Positions 14,388-25,479 of a stretch of 64,000 bases of DNA are shown in pieces (position 1 is the stretch's first letter; every line of letters begins with the position of its first letter). The DNA is from Casuarina equisetifolia (Eukaryota; Streptophyta; Magnoliopsida; Fagales; Casuarinaceae), in contig CM052356.1 of assembly GCA_028551475.1 (NCBI GenBank), positions 28,361,884-28,425,883 on the forward strand, in the 5' to 3' direction. The position numbers and the translations under genes are program-made. The notes under the pieces are model-generated. The model searched no databases and was not told the DNA's origin. It worked only from the letters and a program-made list of their open reading frames with translations.

Positions 14388-17300
14388 TCAGTCCAATATG
14401 CATCTTCTGCTATAGTGTAGAGACATCAAATGTTGTGTAGACCCGTCAAAGGAGTCTTCAAATGGTATAGTTGAATCTACAGATTCTAACAATCTAGGCA
14501 GCCAAACAGCATCTCTTACTTGCTTCAAGGTTTGTGTTTGCAGCAAGTTCTGCCCCATGCACGATACATCAATCTGTAACAAGTAATCTTGTTTACAAAT
14601 GAGCTCAAAGTATCTTAGTAAGAAACCAAGCTAGCACCGAGAAAATTACTGATCCTAAGAAGTGCAAACCAAGAAAAGAGAGAACAGTGGGGAATACAAG
14701 AAATTGCATAAGAGTACTACGAATTATTAAACTTACAGCAGCGATGCAGTTCAGAAATTTGCTGTCAAAGATCTCAACAAAAGAAAAGAACCACAGTGAA
14801 TAACATGGACCTAAAATCTGGACAGTACATTAAGACCAGAATCTTTCTACTCAACAGAACTAGGTAAACTAAGCATATTTTGGATCTCTCAGAGTTGAAC
14901 AATGGTGGGTAGATGAACAACTATTCCACAGCTTCCTCTTGGGGTCTTCTGTAGAAATGCTGCAGTCATGCAAATATTGGTGCTGTGCAGTAACTATGTC
15001 ATAGGAGCTATTATTTTTAACATCATACTATCTCAACAGACAATGAAAGAGTTGGGTTGTCCATATGGCTAAAACGTTAGGATTCCTAGTTTAGGTATTG
15101 CTTTCTTTCAAGTAAAAAACTTCTTACAATGCATGCACAACTTAGTGGTTCAAGTCCGGAAACCATAACGAGCAAACAGGAACCATTAAGCGTTAGGCTT
15201 CCCAGAAACCATGTGTGTTTCGTGAATGGTTTACAATGAGCTCTAGTGTCATGAACCGATGGCCAATGAATAAAGCATCAACTTTGATGAAGTGAACAAT
15301 GATGTGCCACACATGCATGATGCAGTCATATGATATCATCTTCACATATTCCACGCCTTAAAAGATCTATATGACAGCGTACGCAACCGGATAGAAAAAA
15401 TCAGACAAGCAAGGATGAACTCACTAATGACAGAAGATAGAACCTTTTTCACTCTTCAACAAAGACCTCACAAAATAATAAATACAACCAATAGAAAGCC
15501 TCAAAGAAAACCTATCAATCTCAGAAGAAAAAACACAAAATCTAAACCACTCCATACAAGTCGAGTACCTACAGTTACTTTTTCCTGTTCACTCGGTGTT
15601 TCTTTCCTTTTTTTTTTGGTTCTTTTTTGTTTCAATGTAGTTATTCCTGTTCCTAATAATTACTATCTTCCTGTCTTGGCAGTTATTTACATGAATCTGC
15701 ACAATAATATGTTCATCTCATGCGTGCATTCCTGTTCTGAAGGTACACAATCTACCTAATACCAAAAATCCTTTGGAAATCCACAATGACAGTTATTTAA
15801 TTATCACAGCATTAGACCCACTCATACAATAATAAGCAGCCGCCACCAAACCGTTACTCCTTTTTCAATTCAGGCCGCAGCACTTGAACCCGAAGAATCT
15901 AAAGCACTAATATGAGCTAATGAACTAGGTCTGCTCGGTGTTCTTGGAAATTATTAGGTTTAGCTAATTGACATCCTTGCTAAACACTCTAACCTCCAAG
16001 AACAAGGTCCAAAGAGAACATTCCCTTTACCATACTCTTCCCCCAAAAAGAAAGCAAGAAGGAAGAAATCAGGTTTGGGTCTTTCTGGTGGGTTCAGCTT
16101 TGAAAAAAAAGTGTCCTATTTCGGGTCCACCAAAAAATTAACAACAAACTGATAAATTTTACCAAAAAAAGTTCTTTTTTAAAAGATTAAAAGGTTAGCT
16201 GCTTCCGAGCGAAATAACTACCATGATGGTGATCTAGTAATCCAAATGATTGTCATGAGGCTACCAAACAATCTTGTTGGCAACCGAAAAGACGAAAATG
16301 TTTCATTATTTTTGAGAAATATCTTGTGTTTTATCTTTCAAGTAGTAGTCCTTAAAAGTATTTTTGCTTTCCTTTCTAGATAAGTTTGGTTATTTGCTTT
16401 AAAAATGTATTTTGGAAAATCACATTTGAAAATCAAATTAGTTTAATAACATTTAAGAAAAGTTTCAACATTTCAGAAGTGAAAAGGATTTTTGAGAGTC
16501 TTCCCAACAAACATAAACTATCCATATGAGATAAAGACATTCGACTGTTCCAATGAAACAAAGGAATGATTTAGTGGTTCTTAAGGCTTCATGTATTACC
16601 ATTATTAGATCACAGGGGACTGAATTCAGACACATGCACTTATTCTAGATAAGAGATCAGACAACTATTAAAACTAAAGTTCTGCCAAGAATGAGAGTCA
16701 TGCGTCTAGGTGCCCTGGGGGGCACCTACAATGGGATCAAAAGGCTGCAAAAATTTGTGAACTGCAGCCTCTGTGCCTCCCAGATTTTTAATTCCTCACA
16801 TGGCTCCTTTCTAAAAGTGCATAGTCAAAATTGAAGGACACAGAACTTTGTATGCGAATCTGCTTTTCATAAAGGAAGTTAGCTTTTTAATTTCAACCCA
16901 TACTTCAACTGCAGAAGCTGCCGAACTTGAACTTACACTGTGCCAATCACTCTCAAGAACCCAGAACCAACGAATCAAGAACTGAGCGAAAGTGGGCTGC
17001 TGAACTAGCCGAAGTTGGTGGTCGTGTCTCATCAGAGCATTAAATATGATACTCCAGCGTTGAGAAGAAAGACGGACACTATTAAGAGCAGACAGTGTGT
17101 GCGCGCGCGCGTGCACATCTTCAGCAAACCAGAAAATATAGGGATGAACGAAAGCCTGGCCAGAAAACACCCCCAGTGATATGACTACTACTTCTCATTG
17201 TCCCCAGGCCATCTGCATGGCGACTGCAGAGATTCTACTCAATGGCACTCACGTAATGAAAGCACTTGTCACCTCACAAAAACCAGAGTCACTTTCATGC

Positions 17301-18764
17301 ATGCTTCGGGTTTGATTATCTCAGAAATTGTTAAGCACGAGATAGAGATAGGAAGGAAGAGAGAGAAAGAGCAGTAAATTACCTCTGTCTCGTTGGAAAG
17401 ACCAAGCTTTCTAACCAGGTACTTTTTAACCATGAAAACCGTCACGTTCTCGTCCCTTTCATTTCAAACAAGAGCGAGAAAGACGACACCAAAACCAAGA
17501 AAGAAAAGTAAACGTCAGCTTTTCTTTTCCACTCATTTCACTGAGCATCATCATTAGCCAAGTAGAAAAAATGTAGAAATGTGACGCTGATATGATCATG
17601 TATGGATTCTAACATGCACCACTTACTTCACTCTAATGTACGCCTTCGGTATTTGAGGCAGTCCCTCTCCATCCCTGCTTACGGAGAGGAAAAACATCAG
17701 CCGGTAACCAAAACACAAGCAAGGAAACAAAGAAAAGGGAGAGAGATGAAAAACAGAAGAGCCAAATCATTAAGGATGAAAAAAAATCAAGTCGACGATG
17801 ATGGTACTTTCAAAACAAGACATCTGAAAACGTCCCTCCGAAGTGCGTATGCATGTCTCATCCGTGTAAACTAGAGACTGATTCCAAAACAAGAAAAAGA
17901 ACATAACGAAATAGGAGGAAAGAACGAAGATGAGAAGACTGGGTTCAGACTGGGTTCCGGTAACTGATGGGAGACAGAGAGTACCGACGTTAAGATGTGC
18001 TGAAAGGCCATATGCTAATTTGAACTCAAAAGGAAAGTTTGTATGAGAAGGAGAGACCCACAAGAGAAAGTCACAAGAAAACAACAAAGAAAGGAGAAAA
18101 CAAAAGAAGAAAGGATCTGTAATGATGACAGATGAAGAAATAAAACTAGCATAAAACGACCAACAACCATTCTATTTAGAGAGAGGAGGGGGGGGGGGGG
18201 GGGGGTGCCTCAAAGGGATGCAAGGAAAAACCTGCTTACTCACCGGTCAGTTAAGGAGCGGAGGGAGAACCACAAGCCTGGCTGGGGTCTTCTTGTGGAG
18301 TAATCATGAGAATCATCGGGCACCGGCATTTGCCAGTCATGAAGGCCAAGAAAGGCACCACCTGAATCAATGCTCCATGGCCATGACACCATAGCACTGT
18401 GATCATCATCGTAATGATGATAATGATCACAATGATCTGGCGACAACAGGTTGTGATAATTACAAGTAGACGGCGCCAGGACACCCACAGGCCTGACACC
18501 ATCATCATTACTAAACCTTAAACCTAATCCTCCCCTTAACCCTAATCCTAATCTTAAACCTGTCTGCTGGTCGGTTTGCAGGAGAGAAGAAGACGATGCT
18601 GATGTTAGAGGAACTGAAACTGGGTTTGATCTATGCGCTTCCGCTTTCCTGCAGCTTGTTCCAAACCGTAGCCCTAACCCTAGCTCAAGCCAGTCTCCTT
18701 CATCTTCATCTGCTTTTAGTTTGCAGTCTGGGAGGGGTTTGTGAGAAGAAGAAGAAGAGGCCAT
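14388..18764 (-). CDS. LAX PANICLE2-like protein with EAR-type motifs and RAWUL-like C-terminus
   Basis: Four exons join in phase: 18244-18764, 17627-17674, 17383-17455 and 14388-14573, giving 275 residues from the ATG at 18764. N-terminal part: a Ser-rich start (MASSSSSHK), then LELGLGL and LRLGLGL runs that fit the LxLxL EAR repression motif, then a His/Asp-rich stretch. C-terminal part: RPQPGLWFSLRSLTDR, then LPQIPKAYIRVKDENVTV, VKKYLVRKLGL, and IDVSCMGQNLL...LKQVRDAVW...LMSLHYSRR. This order matches the ubiquitin-like RAWUL region of plant LAX2-like and DRIP-type proteins. Rice LAX2 acts in axillary meristem formation; a nuclear co-repressor role here is inferred. An in-frame ATG at 18890 in good context would add 42 residues. 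The last intron is 2.8 kb. Confidence 0.85.
16707..16728. repeat. Perfect 8-bp inverted repeat in the LAX2-like intron
   Basis: TAGGTGCC, a 6-base loop CTGGGG, then GGCACCTA. It may be a small hairpin, or the edge of an old GC-rich repeat in an otherwise AT-rich intron. Confidence 0.5.
17095..17116. repeat. Alternating GT/GC tract in the long LAX2-like intron
   Basis: Alternating purine-pyrimidine GTGTGT followed by GCGCGCGCGC, a form that can adopt Z-DNA. It is a simple repeat in an intron. Confidence 0.8.
18188..18205 (+). repeat. 18-base G homopolymer in intron 1 of the LAX2-like gene
   Basis: Eighteen consecutive G lie about 35 bp beyond the exon 1 donor (GTGAGT at 18243). On the transcribed gene's sense strand this is a C tract. 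Confidence 0.95.
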
Positions 18765-18890
18765 TGAGTGCATTTGGCTAGCTACTTTATGAAGCGATCT
18801 GTTTGGTAAAAGATGAAAGGGAAAGGGTTTGGTTTGGCCCTTTATGGAACTCAAACCTTTCAACTGTTCATACCCAACCCATAACCCCAT

Positions 18891-21800
18891 ACACACTCAA
18901 ACTCGTGTAGTACATAACAAACAAACCCTATTCTAATTTTCTTTTCCCCCCGCTCCTAAACTAAACGAAATCCCCATTCATTTTCCTTTTCGTTTTCCTT
19001 TTACTGCTTTTGGTTCTCGGGATTGAAAACCCAAACACGGAATTATAGAGAGGGGGTGTTATGGAGCTGGTGTCGCTCTTTTCCGAGGCACACATAATGC
19101 TCGGTTTCTGTTCCGTTCTGTTCTTTCTATCTTTCATTCATGTTGTCTTTGCAAGGACTTTGTTAGCTTCTACGGCTACACGCTACCCACAGAGCGAGGG
19201 ACAGCGAGAGAGATGGAGAGAGAAAGAGAGAGACCACAAAAAAGCGAAGAGCTATACATGAAAAGGAGAGCATATGATTTTGTTGTACCTGTGTAGTTTG
19301 TAAGCATGTTGTTGCTTTTTCGCACGAATCGAGCTCTCAATCTTGTCAAACACTATTACCGCTCTTTTGCTTTCCCTATCGTCCTCCTGAGACTGGATAG
19401 AGAACCGACAGCAATGGATAATCCTCCCCCTTCGTCTTGAACATCAGGAAAGGGAAGCAATAATCGAAAGGAACAAAGATCGCGAGTCCATTTAAAGAGA
19501 AACCCCCTCGACACCAACCCTTTGTGAATATATAGTACTGTATACATTCGCCGGAGAAAGACAAATCTAGAGACCCGATGTAAAGCTAAATCAAACTCCT
19601 AATCCAGGAATGATGAGAACGGGTCAATTCAGAAGCAACGTGGGAGTCAAATTCCTTCATCTACCCTCCTCACATTCCTTACATTTTCGTCAAACATGAT
19701 ATCACGGTCGCTGTTCTAGTTGTATTCCCTTTGGTTTCCTGTCAAACTCCTTTGCTTCTCAAGTCACTCACTTTTACGTAAAGGTGGAGCAACATACGTA
19801 GTCTTTCCAAACCTTCTAAGTTTAATCTTCTCTTTTTTATGGGTGTATTTTTCAAAGTCCTATCTAAGTAAGCCTCCCTAGAGTTACCTTTCTTCATCGC
19901 TATTATTTTGATTCTCTCACCGTCCTCCGCTTGGTGCAATGCCTGACCAATTTTTCGTTGCATGCGACGTGACCAAATTATAACAGCGAACTTTTCTTCC
20001 TCTTTTTCTGCATTTGATGCTTAATTTGGGGCCCTCTCGTCGTAACGGGTCCTCTATCTTTATTCTCAAAAGCTAAGAAAGCTAGTACCTCGCCTATGAT
20101 GTGTTCCAGGTTTGTCAATATATGCGAAAAAGTGGAACAAACACGGATTGGCCATTTGTTTGTCAATTTTGGAAGTCAACATATTCGGCAATTTTCCTTT
20201 TGTTTTGTTTGTAAATTCGATATTGTATAGTTCTAATACACCTGTTTTTCAATCCCAAGAACTTTAGGACTTTGCTGTTCGAAAGGGCGGCTTCTTTATT
20301 ATCTCCTGCCGCAAGCACTAGGAAACGGTGATCATAGGGGGCAAGAACAAGAGGGAGTGTAATGATGTTGGTGTTGATTATTGCTGTAGGGGCGAGGTAC
20401 AGAGACCTATAACAGCGAATGGATTGTCATAATATTGGTAATGAAAACGATATCAACAAAACCGAAGGAGGGAAGGCATAGCACGAGAATCCCGCAATAG
20501 TTTGACGTAGTTGTTACGTCAAAAGTCTAGAGAACTAATAGCATCTATACTATCCACTTTCTCTCTGTAGAATTTTGCACCCATTTGGCATACATCTTTA
20601 ATTTGCCCTAATAATTGAACAGGGACCATTTTCTAGGCGTATTGTCAATCATTTATTATGATATCAAGGTTAACATTCATTGCTGTTCGGCTTAGTTTGA
20701 AGCAAATAGTATCCAAGACCTTATTTATCAAGAGGTCAATATAGAACTCTTTAAACCTAGAAAAACCTCGCATTTGTTTGTTTATTTATTTATTTTCAAT
20801 ATTTTCCCAAATTCTTATCAATAAAATTCATAAGAAACTGAAAAGATCCAATAAATCATAAATCAAAATCAACTATACATAAGAAAATAAGAGGTAAAGA
20901 AAAAAGAAAAAGAGCTGATTCTGCAGCACGTGCAACGTGTCCCTTGAAGGCTGAAGGCTGAAGCTCGCAAGATTGCGGTCATGCACGTTTTGTGATCCGT
21001 TCTCTGAAACGGGTCAGACTCTACATACAGTACACGCATATTTCCTAAAACCAAGAAAGTCAAAACCATGGATGAAACTGGACCCAGACAGAATGAATAC
21101 ATTAATTAGTCAAAGTTGCCATGGTGGGTACTATGATCCCGGAGGTGGACCATGCGAATCATCCCACGTCGGCCTTTCACGAGCTATTATCTCATACCTT
21201 TTCTTGTTAACTTTCTGCAGAAACGATCATCTAGTTTTCTACCCAATTTCTATTTGTAATTTTTTTTTTTACAGTTCTTGGTATTTATAGTTGCTGCCAT
21301 CAACCCATCACCATAAGTCTTTTTTCTTTTTCTAGATTCTTAACACAAATCATGTCTAATCAAGTACATAGTCCTGACAAAGCCGGTCGCCAAGGCTTTC
21401 TTTTCTAATTTCTTAAATCCCCTTATCAGGAGATTTGCAGAATTCAGCTTTCAGAGAAGTTAAGCACAAAATATGGAAGAGTGCCAGGCTGCAAAAATCT
21501 GTACGAGCGAGTATACAGATGTACTATAAAAGGACCGCGCTTGAAAGACTGATTTGAAGTGTGAAATAAAATAAGTGACTCTAATTTCCTTGGGACTGTT
21601 CACATCTGGGGTTTGCAAGCAAACCAGATCTATTGCCATGGCAGGAGAGACGGGGTGCAAAGCACTGACGCACTCAAAAAAAATTCACGGCTTTGATAAA
21701 GTGGGTATGCCTGGCGTTCAATATTGTACCAGCGAAAGTACAGAACTAGATTATGTGTAAGAATTGAAATTATCAGGTGTCAGTAACTACCAAAATCTTT

Positions 21801-23150
21801 CCCCACACATAATCGGTGGGGTTCTTCAAAAGAGGAACATATTTTCGCAAGAGTTGAAGCAATTATTGGGTGCATTGTGGCATTAGAGTTCCTAGAGCAG
21901 CACAACCACCCCAACAACTGCCATGAATCATCGATCAATACCAAAAGCAGTGCACATTTATTGCACCTGGCAGTACAATAGCCATCAGACAGACAACAAA
22001 CTATATCAATTAATGCTCCAAATAAAAGCATATTCAGACGATGGAAAGTGAATCCCAGAATTGATCCTCTTAAATTAAAAGACTTATTCTTTTACCTGTA
22101 TGGACATTTAAAGACAGGCACAGAATCGAAGGGAGAGAGAGAGGAGGGGGGTTGGGGAGGGAACAAGGCATTCAATGCCTGGGCGAATCAGGATGACTTA
22201 GGTGATTCAAGTAACATTCTATGTTGCTGAAATTCAGGAACAGATGTCAGGTTCAAACAGAAGTCATGTCTCCCGGAGTTTGACATCCCTGGTGGTCCGA
22301 AGTGATAAGCGTACTACACATATATTCACTACATAAGCAAATGTAGCCATCCGCATCTTCTAGAACAAGTTAAAAATCACTGTTCTAAAAATTGAAAAGA
22401 AAACACAAAATCATAACATAGATATATTTGTCATGGCTGCCGTAAGTGAGGGCCAGAGGATGAGGTTGAGGAGGTCTGGCAACTGGGAAGGAAGCACATT
22501 CCGATTATCTCGCTTGGCCATTGCTCAGTTGACAGTGAGTAGAGAAGAGCTAGATTGGGTCTGGATGCTGGTTGTCAAGAATTAGTACCTACGAATCCAG
22601 CACACATTTTTTGCAAAGAAATTGTTGCGAATAAAAATTTTGGAATCTAATGGTGTTAGTGCGGAGGAAAATAAAGATCAAAAGAAGAGGTTCAACTTTC
22701 AGGCGGGACAAGCTCTAGCTGAAAAGATGCTAGAGGATCATAACAGAAGACAGTGAAGGCTTGCCAAAGCTGTAACAAGGAGTATGGTGGAAAGATTGAT
22801 TATAACAAGGCTAGAGTACGTCTCAGATGTGGGCAAATCAGCCACAAGATTGACATTTTCAAGTTTGCAGGCTGGACAACATACGATGATCATGAGATCC
22901 AAAGCAAACATCCAAGAATATCTCTCTGCTAAAAACTAAGTAGGATGCCCAACTATCCTAAATGGCAGTAATTACCCCTCATTTATTTTCTCATTAAGGA
23001 GGAGTTCTTATTGATTCTGATGCTACCAACTTCTAGATGTTAAATGTACAAGACAAAGATGTGAGTTATGACCATCATATGCCAGGATTTTGGTAAGGAT
23101 TTGAGTGATAACATACACATACCCAGTGAGATTCACAAAAACCGTAAGTA
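18891..23150. other. Intergenic: LAX2-like promoter side, then no supported gene
   Basis: 18900-19260 is the likely promoter and leader of the LAX2-like gene, with GA-rich runs at 19196-19240. From 19300 to 22400 I find only short frames with no splice or family support. At 22431-22935 the plus strand has several short coding-looking stretches, such as KRFNFQAGQALAEKMLEDH, with stops between them; this may be a relic of a gene or transposon. Confidence 0.4.
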
Positions 23151-23154
23151 CATT

Positions 23155-23430
23155 TGAAATCTTAAGCGTTGATCTTCACTGACCAACGTGAAGCAATACC
23201 AACCATTGTTTATTCTTTGCATCAGCAAAATAACGATCAATATAGTAAACCTAAAACCTTAAGCAGTGATCATTACAAGAAGCAATAGCAGCCATTACTT
23301 ATTTCATGTGTCACCAAGAAAACAATCAATATAGCACATCTAGAATTTAGGCAGTGACCATAGGTGGACAACATGAAACCACAGCAGCCATTAACTATTT
23401 CTCGAATCACTCCTATGATAATCAATGTAG
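23155..23430. repeat. Three diverged tandem copies, about 90 bp each
   Basis: Copies begin near 23157, 23250 and 23340. They share the order CTTAAGC-G-TGATC, a run like CAGCCATTA, and ATCAATATAG. Divergence is clear, so the array is old. It lies just downstream of the candidate small gene. Confidence 0.55.
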
Positions 23431-23563
23431 TTACCAGTTTCAAACAGAGTATCGGTTTCAACTTAATACTATTCAGCAACCCAGAGTCAGATATTGACGC
23501 TCAAAAGTCAAATAACTGCAATGTTATAGATCAGAAATGTTTAATGATAGTCACGAGGCAATG

Positions 23564-24649
23564 TCAATTCGTTTGCAGCACCCAATGAGACCCTCTGCGA
23601 CCCCTAAAGTTGACATCATGACCAGGATATGTAATAGAATGATAGAATAAATGCCATACCTATAAAGAGTAGTAGAGGAAGGAAGGAAGGACATATGTTG
23701 CATTTGCAAATCACCCCGGAAATATGATCATCTAATATGAGCCAGTTGATCAATACTTTCCAAGCATGCTGGCATTGTTCTTTCTGGCCCCATTACCTGA
23801 ATCAATGGAAGGCCTTTTGTGTGCCAGAAATCAGAGAAAGTGAATATCTCACTTAGAGAAAAAATGGGTGCAAAGTGCAAGTGATAGAAAGGGGGAGGGA
23901 AGACGCAGCAAAACTACTTTCCAATAAAGCTTACTCATACTAGAAAGAACTTCAGAAATGAACTTCTAGAATCCATATCTCATTTTGGAATGGGAGTAGA
24001 CCATACCCATTCCAGCAAGAATGTCTGACACTACTGTAACCAATATAATACTTATAGAGTCCAGAAGGAAATATTATTTGCTGGCATATAACCTTTTAAC
24101 AAACCATCCTGAGATACACGACTTTCACCTGATTTCTGTTTTGATATAGAGTTTCACACAGAATTCACACAACTTACAAGTTCCTTTGTTCAAATTTCTC
24201 ACCTTAATTGATAAAAAATTACCTTTTCCAGTGGCAAACACTTGAAAGAATTCCACCAAAACGAATGTAGCCAAATGCAAAAGCGGCATCCAAGGCTCTA
24301 GGCCTGTTCTGATGGAAAGCACCAAAAGGTGCTCAACAGAGTGAAATGTGATACCAATGCGTAAGGAAGCCATTAAATATAAAGGAAACTATAGGTGTAT
24401 AATATATTGTAACAAAATAAGTTGTTCTGTTGTCATCATTCTCTCATGTCACAATCCAACTAAACGGAAAGAACGGGAACTGTATCAACAAGCAATAAAA
24501 GTCTAACGAAATAGGATAGCCACAAATTGAATAAGATTGGGAAACCAAGTGAACTACTGGAACGAAATAGAAGGCACCATATTTGACACTAAATAAATAA
24601 TTGGACTTACATGGAAAGCGATTTTTGAAGGAATTGTAAACCGAACCAT
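23564..24649 (-). CDS. Candidate small spliced gene, unrecognised, 91 residues
   Basis: Four coding segments join with GT-AG borders and matching phase: 24611-24649, 24223-24308, 23797-23851 and 23564-23659. They read MVRFTIPSKIAFH, then NRPRALDAAFAFGYIRFGGI..., then SEIFTFSDFWHTKGLPLIQ, then a 31-residue tail ending in TGA. I recognise no family; there is one short hydrophobic stretch and no signal peptide. A leader-like exon lies upstream at 25316-25460. The model was assembled by looking for compatible phases, so chance agreement is possible; a long non-coding RNA is the main alternative. Confidence 0.33.
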
Positions 24650-25315
24650 CTGAATGCGAACATTTATACCAACCCATGATTTACACCATTTTTGCGTGAA
24701 TGATCAAAAATATATCTTTTCCCTAGTGGGGGCCAATAAAGAAAAGAACTCTAGCTATGAACAAAAAACCGAAAAAAGAAAACAGGAAATAGTGCCCATA
24801 GAAAGGCACAAACGGGCTCTCAGTGTTCAAGGACAGTTTTCCGTAACACAACAAAAATATGTCCTGTATATATCTTGGAAAGTGAAAGGAAATAGAAAAG
24901 CTACCAAATGCCCTCAATCAATTTTTTTTTCCTCAAAAAAAGAGTTTTGGAATGTTGCTATTGTTTATCTTTTGAAAAAAAAAAAAGAGTTTTATAAACT
25001 TGTTATTTGGAGACACAGAAACATGCTCCCCGGACTAATTAAATAATATACGAAAAAAATAAGAAGAAAGAAACCCAAAATCTTAGAAAATTTGGCGGAA
25101 CGAGAAGTGAATCCGAGAAAACAGCGGGAAAGAGTGAAAATTCAAAGAGGCGAGGGAAAGAAAAGGGAATTCAGGATCATTGCACGCAAAAATGATGAGA
25201 ATCAAATGGGTCGGAAACAAAATACTTCGATTCTCTGCTCCACTCGATTTGCCAAAAAAACGAAGTAAAATGACAAAAAGATAAATGGAAAAGAGAAAGC
25301 CGAGAAGAAGAATAC

Positions 25316-25470
25316 CTCGGGCTGAATAGTTTGGGCAATGGGTTCTGTATCCTTATGGCTGGAAAACTCGGGAGAAAGAGAGAGTGAAGAGGTGGATTGC
25401 TCGAGGGAGCACCTTGCCTCCCCAGGTTAGGGTTTAATCGGCGCTTGTCTTGCCTGGTCGATGTAGACCT
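25316..25470 (-). promoter_or_regulatory. Probable 5' leader exon of a minus-strand transcript
   Basis: Pyrimidine-rich CTCTCTCTTTCTCC, an AAACCCTAACC telobox near 25430 and a donor CCCGAG/GTATTC at 25316 look like a plant leader exon. It would precede the candidate small gene at 23564-24649. The start site is inferred. Confidence 0.4.
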
Positions 25471-25479
25471 CGCCTGCAA

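Noticed and set aside
15125-15180. TAGTGGTTCAAGTCC as a tRNA or SINE B box
   Set aside because: No matching A box, stem pairing or 3' tail nearby; the motif alone is too short.
16811-17170. 119-codon minus-strand frame
   Set aside because: Lies in the long LAX2-like intron, composition is not protein-like, no homology recognised.
21780-22031. 83-codon minus frame as a further exon of the small candidate gene
   Set aside because: No acceptor joins it in phase, and the candidate already reaches a stop at 23564.
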